The position numbers and the translations under genes were made by a program. The notes under the pieces were generated by a model, which ran no database searches, was not told the DNA's origin, and worked only from the letters and a program-made list of their open reading frames with translations. Positions 1 to 10,622 of a stretch of DNA of 64,000 bases are shown piece by piece. Each line of letters opens with the position of its first letter. Position 1 is the first letter of the stretch. The stretch is from Mesorhizobium sp. PAMC28654 (lineage in GTDB: Bacteria; Pseudomonadota; Alphaproteobacteria; Rhizobiales; Rhizobiaceae), in NCBI RefSeq assembly GCF_020616515.1, contig NZ_CP085135.1:6309001-6373000 (forward strand), given 5' to 3'.

Positions 1-2048
<2,048 letters not shown>

Positions 2049-2090
2049 CTACCGGGCCGACCGCGATCATAAGACGCTGAAAAATTGCGC

Positions 2091-2149
2091 GGCGGCGGGG
2101 GTGTAACTCCGGTCGGGCTACGCCCTCCCTTCGTCACACCCCCGCCGCC
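2091..2149. repeat. Palindromic repeat with a 14-bp perfect stem
   Basis: GGCGGCGGGGGTGT at 2091-2104 is the exact reverse complement of 2136-2149, with about 31 bases between. It lies between the IS21 end and the first prophage gene. It could be an intergenic repeat or a transcription terminator, but no T-run follows. Confidence 0.7.
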
Positions 2150-2222
2150 GAGTCTCATCCTGATTGACGCTGAGTCTCACCTTGTTTGTCGCCGCGCACA
2201 CTGGCTGTCATTAGAGAATCCC

Positions 2223-2639
2223 ATGTCCACACGCTATGCCACCATCATCACCGACGATGACGGCCGCGAGGTCGTCAGCGGCATCGGCCAGTTCGAGGGC
2301 GCGACTCCCGAACTGCCGGCCGGGCGCGTCGAGGCGGTTGGCGCGGGCGTGCTGATCGGCATGGTATGGGGCGGGCCGGTCGATGCTTTCGGCGGGTTCG
2401 GTTTTCCGTCGGGTTCGGCCGGGGTTGAGGGCCCTGCAATTGGTCTTGCCTGGCCGAGCAAGCCGCGGCCCGAGGCGAAGCCAGAGGTCGTGCCCGGTGC
2501 CGCAGCCGCGCAAGGGCCGAAGAGGGCGGCGCGCAAGGCCAGGGCCAAACCCAAGCGCAAAAAGCCCGGCAAGGGCAAGAAGGCAGGGCGGGCCCGGATT
2601 GTTGAACCCGGTGCCGCCGAAGGCCCCGCCCATGACTGA
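2223..2639 (+). CDS. Hypothetical prophage protein with basic C-terminal tail
   Basis: A 138-residue protein starting MSTRYATIITDDDGREV. The first 60 residues look folded and the middle is Gly/Pro-rich. The end is a lysine/arginine-rich stretch (KRAARKARAKPKRKKPGKG) that suggests nucleic acid binding. The ATG at 2223 was chosen because the start is compact and in-frame upstream sequence lies in a palindrome. Its stop overlaps the start of the next gene, so it is probably cotranscribed with the packaging genes. I do not recognise the family and assign no function. Confidence 0.6.
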   Translation: MSTRYATIITDDDGREVVSGIGQFEGATPELPAGRVEAVGAGVLIGMVWGGPVDAFGGFGFPSGSAGVEGPAIGLAWPSKPRPEAKPEVVPGAAAAQGPKRAARKARAKPKRKKPGKGKKAGRARIVEPGAAEGPAHD

Positions 2640-2985
2640 CGCGGGCGATATCGGCGGCTCCCGCAAGCCATCCGCGAAAGCCCGGCCCAAGCGGACGAAG
2701 AAGACGCTGGGCGACGATTTCCTCGAGGCGGTTCGGGCGGACTTCAAGGCACACGGTGCGGGCGTGATCGCCGAGGTGCGGGCCGACAAGCCCGACCAGT
2801 ATCTCAAGATCGTGCTTTCGGTGCTGCCCAAGGATCTCAATGTCACCATCAACCAACTGGACGGGCTGAGCGATGACGAGATCCGCATCCGCATCCGCAG
2901 TCTCGAGGCCGTCCTCAGGCCGTTCCTCGAAGGGCGCGCCGATCGCGGCGAAGACGGAATATCTGGCGCTGCTGGCGGAGCTTGA
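2632..2985 (+). CDS. Probable terminase small subunit
   Basis: A 117-residue protein. A lysine-rich N-terminus (KARPKRTKKTLGDDFLEAV) is followed by a predicted helical region with DKPDQYLKIVLSVLPKDLNV and a SDDEIRIRIRSLEAVL helix. This pattern recurs in short proteins encoded just upstream of phage large terminases, where the small subunit recognises phage DNA and feeds it to the motor. The gene overlaps both neighbours, as expected for a packaging operon. The assignment rests on position and sequence pattern, not on a diagnostic motif. Confidence 0.62.
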   Translation: MTDAGDIGGSRKPSAKARPKRTKKTLGDDFLEAVRADFKAHGAGVIAEVRADKPDQYLKIVLSVLPKDLNVTINQLDGLSDDEIRIRIRSLEAVLRPFLEGRADRGEDGISGAAGGA

Positions 2986-4636
2986 CCGCAGGCGCCGCAC
3001 CAACCAACTGGGTGTTTACAGGCCGTATCAACGCCAGGCTGAATTTCACGCCGCAGGTGCCACAAACCGCGAGCGGCTGTTCATGGCCGGCAACCAGCTG
3101 GGCAAGACCAGGGCGGGCGGCGCCGAATGGGCCATGCACCTGACCGGCCGTTATCCCGACTGGTGGCAGGGCAAGGTTTTTGACAATGCTGTTCGCCTAT
3201 GGGCCGCCGGCGTGACCGGCGAGGGCACGCGCGACAACCCGCAGCGCGTGCTGATGGGCCCGCCGCAGCAACAGGCGGCCTGGGGCACGGGCATGATCCC
3301 CGGCGACGCCATCGTCAACACCATCATGGGACGCGGCGCGCCAGGTGCGCTCGACAGTGTCGTGGTGCGGTGGGGCGGCGGCGGCGATGTGCAAGCCGGC
3401 GAAAGCGTGCTGTCGTTCAAGAGCTACGAAAAGGGCCGCGAGAAGTGGCAGGGCGAAACGCTACACGGCGTGTGGTTCGACGAGGAGCCGCCGCTCGACA
3501 TCTATTCCGAAGGCCTGACCCGCACCAACGCCACCGGCGGCATCACCATCGTGACGTTTACGCCGTTGCTCGGGATGAGCGACGTGGTGCTGCTGTTTTT
3601 GTCTGCGGGTGAGGTGGAGGGAATGGGGAAGGGGTGACGAGCCTGCTTTCCCTTCTCCCCTGTGGGAGAAGGTGGCCGCGCGGAGCTCGGTCGGATGAGG
3701 GGTGCTCCAGCCTGGCACGGCCGGCGCTCCTTCCAGTACCCCTCAACCGTCTCGGCGCTACGCGCCGATCCACCTTCTCCCACAGGGGGAGAAGGCAAGA
3801 ACCGTCGCGCCAGGTCGGAAAGGTCGTGCCGTGACAATACGATACCGCCAGCACCTCCCGACGTGATTCAGGAAGCTTTCATGTCCCGCCACGTCACCTT
3901 CATGACCATCGAGGATGCCGAGCACTATACGCCGCAGGAGCGCGCGGCGATCGTGGCCGCCTATCCCGCGCATGAGCGCGAGGCGCGTGCGGCGGGCATT
4001 CCGGTGCTGGGTTCGGGCCGCATCTTTCCGGTGGCCGAGGAGCTGATCGTCTGCGAGCCGTTCCGGCTGCCGCGCTACTGGCCGCGCATCGGGGCGCTCG
4101 ACTTCGGCTGGGACCATCCGTCGGCCGCCGTCGAACTGGCTTGGGATACGGAGGCTGATGTCGTCTATGTCTCGAAAGCCATCCGCGCTTCGCAGCAGAC
4201 ACCGGCCATGCAGGCGCTGACGCTGAAGCCTTGGGGCGAATGGCTGCCCTGGGCATGGCCGCGCGACGGCCGCCGCGAAACGCTGGAAGGGGCGGGCGTG
4301 GCGCTGGCCCGGCAATATCAGGCGCATGGGCTGAACATGCTTTCCGGCCATGCCCGGTTTGCCGACGGCTCCGTCTCGGTCGAGGCCGGGCTGATGGAAA
4401 TGCTCGACCGCATGCAGTCCGGCCGTTTCAAGGTTTTCTCGACGCTGACCGACTGGTTCGAGGAGTTCCGGCTCTATCACCGCAAGGACGGCCAGGTGGT
4501 AAAACTGCGCGACGATTTGATGTCGGCCACGCGCTATGGCGTGATGATGCTGAGGGAGGCGGTGATCGATCCCTCGGAGTTCAAGGCGGCAAGGCGACCG
4601 ACCGGGCAGAGCGATCCTTTGGGGGCGTTTCGGTAG
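2873..4636 (+). pseudogene. terL: Terminase large subunit, split by a palindromic repeat
   Basis: The 5' part (2873-3637) encodes the packaging ATPase with a Walker A-like AGNQLGKTRAGG and a Walker B GVWFDEEPP, and reads as far as TFTPLLGMSDVVLLFL. The frame then enters a palindromic repeat and stops at 3637. Homology resumes at about 3880 (MSRHVTFMTIEDAEHYTPQE) and runs to 4636 with the nuclease domain (RIGALDFGWDHPSAAVEL, the first catalytic Asp region). In an intact relative the two halves would be one protein of roughly 500 residues. The downstream half could be translated from its own ATG at 3881, but ATPase and nuclease would then be separate chains, so packaging is probably dead. The exact 5' start is uncertain because the chosen ATG overlaps the small subunit by over 100 bases. 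Confidence 0.85.
3650..3796. repeat. RIME-like palindromic mosaic element inside terL
   Basis: The ends are inverted copies of one another: CCTTCTCCCCTGTGGGAGAA on the left and its near reverse complement CTTCTCCCACAGGGGGAGAA on the right, about 147 bp overall. The composition matches the palindromic intergenic mosaic elements known from rhizobia (RIME type). Here it sits within a coding gene and supplies the premature end of the terminase ATPase half. Shorter relatives occur at 15082-15112 and in other gaps of this window. Confidence 0.78.
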
Positions 4637-4652
4637 GGGCAAGGCTCCTTCA

Positions 4653-4810
4653 CTTCGTCATCCCCGGGCTTGACCCGGGGATTCATGCCGCGACTTCCAG
4701 GCGTCGCGACGGTACAGAAATTCTGCCCCGCTGCACTCCTTGGCCGACGTCAGTGCCTCGATCCCAGGGTCCGCGTCGCTTCGCCCCTTGCTCCCGCCCG
4801 ATGACGAAAG
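4653..4810. repeat. Intergenic repeat bounded by TTCGTCATC / GATGACGAA
   Basis: It fills the 336-base gap after the terminase. The left end CTTCGTCATCC leads into a CCCCGGGCTTGACCCGGGG hairpin; the right end is GATGACGAAAG. Two relatives with the same ends and internal words lie at about 10623-10761 and 13964-14126. No coding potential is evident. Confidence 0.72.
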
Positions 4811-4972
4811 GTGGGCGCTTTCCGCGCGCCTGTAGCCCGTAACATCGGCCGTGGCCCCCAGAAATCATCGATCCACAACCCGCAAAAACACGGCGTGCAG
4901 CCTGCGATCCGGCCGGGCCGTGATCGCCGGCGCGGCGCGTCTTTTGTTCAGCCCGTTGGGCAGGAGCCGCCA

Positions 4973-7635
4973 ATGGTCCACATCATCCCCCTCTCCATTG
5001 CCAATCGCCGGCTCGATACCGGCAATGCGGTGCAATATCCGCAGGGATCGCCAATCGGCCGCGCCATGCAGGGTTTCGGCGACGAGCTTTCCGCCGTCGC
5101 CGCGCGCTACCTGCAGATGAAAGACCAGCAGGAGGCGTTCGACGCCGAGCTGAAGCGTCGCCAGTTCAACGGCCGGGTGGCGCAGGTGGAAGACGAGGTG
5201 ACCGCCAACGCATCGGCCGACGGCGCCGGCCTGCATGACGCCATGTATTCCGCCCAGGTCGATCCGCGCGGCGGAAAAGTGGTGAAGCCCAGCCTGTTCG
5301 ACATGATGTTCGACGAGGCGTTGCCGAACATGCCCGAGAGCCAGCGCGCGGCTTTCGCCAACCAAAAGGATGCGCTGCGCAGGATCGGCTCGCTGCGCAT
5401 GGCGCAGCGGCAGCTTCAGCGCCGCAATGATTATGAGCAGGCGCAGGTCGACACGGCGCTGAAGACCAGCGCCATCGCGATAGGCAAGGCCAACCCCGAC
5501 GATCACGTCACCTTCGAAGCGGCCCGGCAGCAAGGGCTCGATCTGATCGACAAGATGGGGGTCGACCCAGGGATCAGGCAGCAGATGGTCAAGGACTGGT
5601 TCGGCACCGCAGCCAAGATGCGGTTCGAGGCGCTGATCGCCAAGGATCCCAAGCGAGCGCTGGAGATTTTTGGGGTAGGAATGCCGGGAGAGACCTCCGA
5701 CAGCGCTGCCTCCCGTGTCCAGCCGGTCGGCTGGATCCGCGTTTCGGGCACCTCAGATGCGGCGGCGGCGAAGGGTGACCGTGTTGGCAAGCCGACGCCG
5801 GACGAAATATTGGCGCAGGCGTTCAGGGACGACCTTCCGTCGGAGAAACAGGCCGCGCTGGCCAGGAAGGCGGAGTTGGCTAGAACGGCTCAGAAGGTTG
5901 AGCTTCGCACCAACATTGGTCTCGCCGAGCAGAACGCGCCGACGCCATCGCACGCACTGGTGCTTATTCCGGCAAGATGCCTGGCCGGGACGGCTTCAGG
6001 ATCGCCTATGGGCTCGACGAGGGCGACAGGCGCTTTCGGGACTTCGGCTGGCGGACCGATGTCGGTAGTCAGGTTTTCGGTATGCGCACGATGCCGAACC
6101 AGGCGATCCATGCCGCCCTTCGCGATGCCGATTCTGGGCCGAACGGTTCGGCGAAAGACAGGGATCGCCGTGAGGCCGCGGCCGTTGCGGTGGGGCTGGT
6201 CATGAATCACAGACGAGCCGATGCCGGGGGCTACGTCAGCGAAGCGTTCCCGGACATCGGTGCTGCCTGGAAAGCCGTGATCGGCGGCGGGCTTGAGGAT
6301 CCAAACGGCTATGACAAGGACGCCTATGACCGAGCGATGGCCATGTCTATCGCCGCGCAGGAGCACCTGGGTGTCGAGAACATCCAGCCTGTGCCGCTGT
6401 CGGTTATCCGTGATCTCTCCGATAATCGTGACAGCCGGAGCATGTACCGGCAGGAGATCAATGCGAAAGTCAGCGCGCTGCTTGCTGGAACGTCCGGCCC
6501 TGTTGCCCGGGCAGCCGTGGCCCGGCAACTGGCCGATGCCGATCTTGGCTGGATCATTCCGGATGCGTCTGGCTACAAGGCCACTTCGATGCTTTCGGTA
6601 TTCGCATCAGATGCGAAAGCCCTCGGCAAGGCAGCTGCCAATGCAGGGATCGGCGCAGCCGAACTCGCGGCCAAATTGGTCATCATGGCTGCCGACGGCA
6701 ATACCCAGGCAACACTGAGCCCTCCCGATTTCACGGATGCTTACTTCGAGCCATCGAACCCTATCGAGAACGTGATGATGCATCAGGGATATGATGCAAT
6801 CGGCTGGTCGATACCGGGACCAGGGCTTGGACGAACTGCTGCTGCCGAGAAAGGAATACCGCGCGCAATTGAATCGGTTGGATCTGGGGCGGCCGGGCGA
6901 GCGGAACTGCCTATCGGCAATTCAAGAGCGGCGAATAATCCTATTCCAGAAGTTGCGCCGGGTCAGGCCATTGCCGAGAAAACCGGGGAGGTGCGACCCG
7001 CCGCTGGAGAAACCACAGCGGCAGGAATACCGGCGAAGCGAAAGCCAGATTTCTTCCGGCAGCCGATCTCGTCGCTTGATGATCTTTATGCCGTATCGCC
7101 CAAGTGGCAGGCCGAACTTGAGGGCGCTGGTCACGACATTGCCGATCAGGTCGGTGCGAAACTCGTCACCAATGGCTTAAAAGAGAAGGCGACAGCGTAC
7201 GAGAAGATTGAGCGCAATGAGTATAAAGATGCATCGAGGCTGATTGACATTGTCAGGATCAGTTTCGTGGTCAAATCTCCTGCGCAGGCCGATGAGGTCG
7301 TAGCTCGGCTTGCACAGCGCTATGCAATTCGTGACGGAAAGTGGTTTGGGAAGGCCAATGATTACTTCGACAGGAAGATAACGGTGCGCTTCGATGACGG
7401 CACATTGGGCGAGGTACAGTTGTTGGAACCGAACATGTACAGAGCCAAGCTTGAGCTCGGAGGGCAGGATCTCTACACGGCTAGCAGAGGTTTGAAAGAA
7501 GGAGATTCAAAGCTTGCGGATCTTCGGGAGCGGGAATCGGCTCTCTACGCAACAGCCCGCCATGATGCCGATCCGATCTGGAGCGAGTTGCTCGCGAAGG
7601 TGAAGGGCGGGTCAAGTTCGAAAAATTCTAAATAA
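4973..7635 (+). pseudogene. Ejection-type prophage protein with RelA/SpoT-like C-terminal domain (frameshifted)
   Basis: The first ~325 codons (MVHIIPLSIANRRLDTGNAV...) are closely similar to the intact protein encoded at 23913-26456. Near 5942 one base appears to be missing: the first frame goes to nonsense and ends at 6205, while homology continues in another frame (AIARTGAYSGKMPGRDGF...) to 7635. Repaired, it would be about 887 residues. The last ~180 residues differ from the paralogue and resemble a RelA/SpoT nucleotide-synthetase fold (EYKDASRLIDIVRISFVV, then GTLGEVQLLEPNMYRAK in the place of the family's EIQIR-type strand). Such domains occur as (p)ppNpp-making toxins at the ends of polymorphic toxins. 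The toxin call is inference. It is followed by candidate immunity genes. An internal start could still express the C-terminal half. Confidence 0.78.
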
Positions 7636-7766
7636 CCATGGTATCCATCCTTATCGGCAAACTGGAAGAGCTAAGGGATTGAATCCGCAGGTCCGCTTAG
7701 AATGCGCGGTTTGAAAGTGGCGATTAGATGTGAGCATTCGCGAATCCCTTCTTCGTACGTGCTTGC

Positions 7767-7795
7767 CTGAGAAATTCAAAATTCGGTGATATAAT
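7767..7795 (+). promoter_or_regulatory. Putative promoter of the candidate immunity gene
   Basis: A perfect TATAAT at 7790-7795 lies 17 bases after CTGAGA (four of six matches to the -35 consensus), 25 bases before the ATG at 7821. The stretch is strikingly AT-rich for this region. A private promoter would let the immunity gene be expressed in the lysogen while the late genes are silent. Confidence 0.5.
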
Positions 7796-7820
7796 ATACA
7801 AATCGATAGAAAGATTAGAC

Positions 7821-8093
7821 ATGAAAACAGTGTCGGACAATCGACCGCCAAACTTCGTTGATTGGGACAATCGCCCTGCCATTATCGGTGTCGGAGGCGC
7901 TTATGCGATGCTTGAGCCGAACTCTCATTGGGTCCGCGTCAGTGCCGTGGACGTGGCAAACAACGCCAACGTGCTAGATGAGCAGGAATGGCGGGACCAG
8001 TTCAAGGAGGAGTTCGGCGAACTCGAGCCCCCATTGGAACTCGCCAACACACGATCCGATGTCCTATGGCATTGGCGAGATAGTAAGAAATGA
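7821..8093 (+). CDS. Candidate immunity protein for the RelA/SpoT-like toxin domain
   Basis: A 90-residue acidic protein (MKTVSDNRPPNFVDWDNRPA..., ending DVLWHWRDSKK) with no signal peptide or membrane segment. It lies directly downstream of the toxin-like C-terminus, has its own likely promoter, and is followed by a partial second copy of itself. Small acidic proteins directly 3' of a variable C-terminal toxin domain are the usual immunity partners in polymorphic toxin loci. I do not recognise the family, and the function is inferred from context alone. Confidence 0.55.
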   Translation: MKTVSDNRPPNFVDWDNRPAIIGVGGAYAMLEPNSHWVRVSAVDVANNANVLDEQEWRDQFKEEFGELEPPLELANTRSDVLWHWRDSKK

Positions 8094-8218
8094 AACCATT
8101 ATCAGACAATCGACGACCAAACTTCGTCGATTGGGACAACCGCCCCGCCATTATTGGTGCGGCAGGCGTGTATGCCATGCTTGAGCATCGTGTCTATGCT
8201 GGCCAGGAAGGACATTAA
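8090..8218 (+). pseudogene. Truncated second copy of the candidate immunity gene
   Basis: Starting at an ATG that overlaps the stop of the previous gene, 42 codons read MKPLSDNRRPNFVDWDNRPA and onwards to GVYAMLE, matching the first ~32 residues of the upstream gene. It then diverges (HRVYAGQEGH) and stops just before an IS1595-type insertion. The DNA of the two copies is also similar. It looks like a tandem duplicate or a second immunity allele that lost its 3' part. Confidence 0.72.
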
Positions 8219-8244
8219 ATAGGAATTTTTTCCTAATTATATAC

Positions 8245-8273
8245 TTGACGTACCAGATGCAATTTGCGATAAC
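8245..8273 (+). promoter_or_regulatory. Transposase promoter overlapping the left inverted repeat
   Basis: TTGACG at 8245-8250, a 17-base spacer and GATAAC at 8268-8273 form a plausible sigma-70 promoter 20 bases before the transposase ATG. The -35 box lies within the terminal repeat, so transposase binding to that end could repress its own gene. Confidence 0.5.
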
Positions 8274-8293
8274 GAATCCAAGGAGTTACCGCA

Positions 8294-9277
8294 ATGTTCG
8301 ATCTGACCAACGCCATTTACCACGACGCCGACAAGGCCCGCGAGCATCTGGAGGCTATCCATTGGCCCCACGGCCCGTTCTGCCCTCATTGCGGCAATGC
8401 CAATCCTGAGCGCATCACCAAGCTTGCCGGCAAGTCCACGCGCCCCGGCGTCTACAAGTGCAACGAATGCCGTGCGCCGTTCTCGGTCACTGTCGGCACC
8501 GTATTCGAGCGTTCGAAGATCGGCCTGCACAAGTGGGTGCTGGCCTCGCATCTCTACGCCTCGTCAAAGAAGGGCATGAGCGCTCACCAGCTGCACCGTA
8601 TGCTTGGCGTCACCTACAAGACCGCGTGGTTCATGGCTCACCGCATCCGCGAAGCCATGAAGGAAGACGTTACCTCATCCGGCCCGCTTGGTGGCGAAGG
8701 AAAGACCGTTGAAGCGGATGAAACCTATATCGGCAAGCGCGAGACGCAGCGCGTTTCAGCACAGCGTAAGGGCCGTCCCTACACCAAGAAAGGCAAGTCA
8801 GGCGGCGCTCAGAAGCGCATTGTGGTTGGTCTTGTCGAGCGCGGCGGCAAAGCCCGCATGTTTCATTTGAACGACGCTACGGCCTCTACCGTCCGCGATG
8901 TGCTGGTCCGCAACGTTTCCCGCGATACGACGCTCTACACCGACTCATCGCGCCTCTACACCCGCACTGGCGAGGAGTACGTTTCGCACAAGACGACCAA
9001 TCATGCCGCTGGCGAATACGTCCGCTACGAAGGCGCCGAGACGATCCACTCCAATACTGTTGAAGGCGTGTTCTCAGTGTTCAAGCGCGGCATGGTTGGC
9101 GTCTATCAGCATTGCGGCGAGGCCCATCTTCACCGCTATCTGGCCGAGTTCGATTTCCGCTACAATCGCCGCACGGCTCTGAAAGTCTCAGATGCAGAAC
9201 GCGCTGAAGATTTGCTCCGCATGGCCCGCGACAAGCGCCTTACCTATCGGCGGATTGGTGAAGCCGGTCACGCCTAA
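8294..9277 (+). CDS. IS1595-family (ISXO2-like) transposase
   Basis: A 327-residue protein starting MFDLTNAIYHDADKAR after an AAGGAG ribosome site. The N-terminus has a zinc ribbon with two CxxC pairs (CPHCG and CNEC at about residues 33-60). The DDE-type core follows: VEADETYIGKRE near residue 140 (first Asp), LYTDSSRLY near 217 (second Asp), and ETIHSNTVEGVFSVFKRGM near 255 with the third acidic/Asn position. The end (FRYNRRTALKVSDAERAEDLL) is typical of the ISXO2-like family. It appears intact, so the element may still be mobile. Confidence 0.93.
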   Translation: MFDLTNAIYHDADKAREHLEAIHWPHGPFCPHCGNANPERITKLAGKSTRPGVYKCNECRAPFSVTVGTVFERSKIGLHKWVLASHLYASSKKGMSAHQLHRMLGVTYKTAWFMAHRIREAMKEDVTSSGPLGGEGKTVEADETYIGKRETQRVSAQRKGRPYTKKGKSGGAQKRIVVGLVERGGKARMFHLNDATASTVRDVLVRNVSRDTTLYTDSSRLYTRTGEEYVSHKTTNHAAGEYVRYEGAETIHSNTVEGVFSVFKRGMVGVYQHCGEAHLHRYLAEFDFRYNRRTALKVSDAERAEDLLRMARDKRLTYRRIGEAGHA

Positions 9278-9322
9278 GCAGAAGGCGCGTCGCTTTATGC
9301 GACTCAGGAAGGTAAAAACAAA

Positions 9323-9353
9323 GTAGGCCACACCGCCTTTGAGTGTGGCCTAC
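9323..9353. terminator. Strong hairpin terminator downstream of the transposase
   Basis: GTAGGCCACAC at 9323-9333 pairs perfectly with 9343-9353 around a 9-base loop. AAAAAC lies before and TTTTTAT just after, so it could stop transcription in both directions. Confidence 0.8.
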
Positions 9354-9508
9354 TAAGTTTTTATCAGTGCACTGAGTTTGAGGTCACCCTCGCCATCAAG
9401 GGGCTTCCTAGTCCCTTGAAACGTCGAATCGCACGGTTTTACCCGGTGGTGAGCGATACAACGCCACTCATCCTTGCATTATATGGGTAATCAGAGACCT
9501 AACGCCAG

Positions 9509-9545
9509 AAAAAAACGCGGCGGGTTTATGTGGCACCCCGCCGCG
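9509..9545 (-). terminator. Terminator for the tRNA-like gene
   Basis: CGCGGCGGG at 9516-9524 pairs with CCCGCCGCG at 9537-9545. On the minus strand the stem is followed by a run of T (A-run at 9510-9515 on the plus strand). It lies about 45 bases 3' of the tRNA-like gene, which is also on the minus strand. Confidence 0.65.
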
Positions 9546-9589
9546 CTGTCCTCCCCGACTGCCGGTCGAGCCGGTTTCAAGGACATGGC

Positions 9590-9673
9590 GAGAGTGACGG
9601 GAATCGAACCCGCGCGCCACCACAGCGACCTCAGATTAACAGTCCGGTGCCTTAACCACTAGGCAACACTCTC
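9590..9673 (-). tRNA. tRNA-Asn(GTT)-like gene carried inside the IS element
   Basis: On the minus strand the 84 bases fold as a cloverleaf. A perfect 7-bp acceptor stem (GAGAGTG with CACTCTC) encloses a canonical D-arm (GCCTAGTGGTTAAGGC), an anticodon loop CTGTTAA giving GTT, and a T-arm with GGTTCGATTCCC. The anticodon stem has one C-A mismatch and the variable region is long, unlike a normal tRNA-Asn. CCA is not encoded. A hairpin with T-run follows 3', which argues for expression. It could be a divergent functional tRNA or a tRNA-like RNA. Confidence 0.72.
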
Positions 9674-9838
9674 AAGGAGAGCAAATAGCAGATTCATTTT
9701 TGCTTTGCGACTCCAGCCTTTGCTGGATTACTGTTTTGCTGGGATTGTTCTTTCTTTTCTTTTGGCGCTGGTGGCGTCTTCAACAGGCGGCGCAAAACCT
9801 CGTCGCCCTTTTCCTGGTCTTTGTCTTTGGGAGTTTCC

Positions 9839-10420
9839 ATGACCTCCAACCCTGATCCCTTGCGCAGCGTAGGCGCCGCTCTGTCAAATTGGTCGATGGT
9901 AGAGCTTCAATTAGCCAATCTTTTCTCTGCGGCGGCCGATATGAGAAGCCAACGCAACGCATATGCCCATTTTGACACTATCATCAGTTTTGATACGCGG
10001 CTGGCAATTTGTGACCGTCTGATGTCCTTGGAGGAAGTCGATGAGATCGAATCTACGATGTGGACGGTACTCTCTGCGAAGCTATCCAAGTCTTACAAGA
10101 AACGGCATGAGCTAGCGCATTTTTCGGCTAGGCACGACGATGACGGCGAGACCTGTATAGGGATAACGCCATTTAACACTTGGAGCAAATTCGCAGCCGG
10201 AACCGACAAAATTCTCACCATCTTAGATATCCAAGAGCGGGCCAAGAAATTTATAGATCTGCATATGGCCGTAGGCTGGTTCAGCGTTCAGGCGTTTTCG
10301 CGCCACGCAGGATCGCCCCCACAAGTTCAGCCAGAACCTGCCCTCGTTCCTCAGCTTCGGGCTTTAGCAATCCAGAGAATAGAAGCAAAGAAACGCCCCG
10401 GCTCACAACCTCAGAGCTGA
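9839..10420 (+). CDS. IS passenger protein with HEPN-type RxxxxH motif
   Basis: A 193-residue, mostly helical protein (MTSNPDPLRSVGAALSNW...). The ATG at 9839 follows GGGAG by six bases. It contains KKRHELAHFS, an R-x4-H arrangement as in HEPN-fold ribonucleases, preceded by helices with YAHFDTIISFDTRLAICDRLM. HEPN proteins often cleave RNA in defence or toxin systems, and here the gene shares a transposable element with a tRNA-like gene. The family link is based on this motif and helical pattern only. It could be an inert conserved hypothetical. Confidence 0.5.
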   Translation: MTSNPDPLRSVGAALSNWSMVELQLANLFSAAADMRSQRNAYAHFDTIISFDTRLAICDRLMSLEEVDEIESTMWTVLSAKLSKSYKKRHELAHFSARHDDDGETCIGITPFNTWSKFAAGTDKILTILDIQERAKKFIDLHMAVGWFSVQAFSRHAGSPPQVQPEPALVPQLRALAIQRIEAKKRPGSQPQS

Positions 10421-10578
10421 CTTCAATCTCGTTTTCAGTGACGGCCTGTCGCGACTCAGATGACATTTTCCACCTTAGTACGTCAAGTATATAATTAGGA
10501 ATTTTTTCTTATACCCGATTGACGGGGTGAGGGCAGCAATGGTACATTTCTGTCCATGGTGCTGATTTGCGCCAACGG

Positions 10579-10611
10579 CCCGCCCTTGAGGCGGGTTTTG
10601 TTTTTTGCGCG
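10579..10611 (+). terminator. Rho-independent terminator
   Basis: CCCGCC, a 5-base loop and GGCGGG are followed by TTTTGTTTTTT. It lies just outside the IS1595 element, in the prophage gap. Confidence 0.65.
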
Positions 10612-10622
10612 ATGGTCGGTCC

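Larger units (their letters stand above)
8232..10499 (+). mobile_element. IS1595-family element with tRNA and protein cargo
   Basis: The 22-bp ends are perfect inverted repeats: CCTAATTATATACTTGACGTAC at 8232-8253 and its reverse complement at 10478-10499. They are flanked by an 8-bp direct repeat AATTTTTT (8224-8231 and 10500-10507), the target duplication length of the IS1595 family. Inside are the transposase gene, a strong hairpin terminator, a tRNA-Asn-like gene with its own terminator, and a 193-residue HEPN-motif protein. Passenger genes are known in some IS1595 subgroups. The AT-rich ends contrast with the GC-rich surroundings. Confidence 0.88.

Noticed and set aside
9590..9673. tRNA gene as the prophage attachment site
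   Set aside because: It lies wholly inside a well-bounded IS1595 element in the middle of the prophage, and no second copy of its 3' end was seen.
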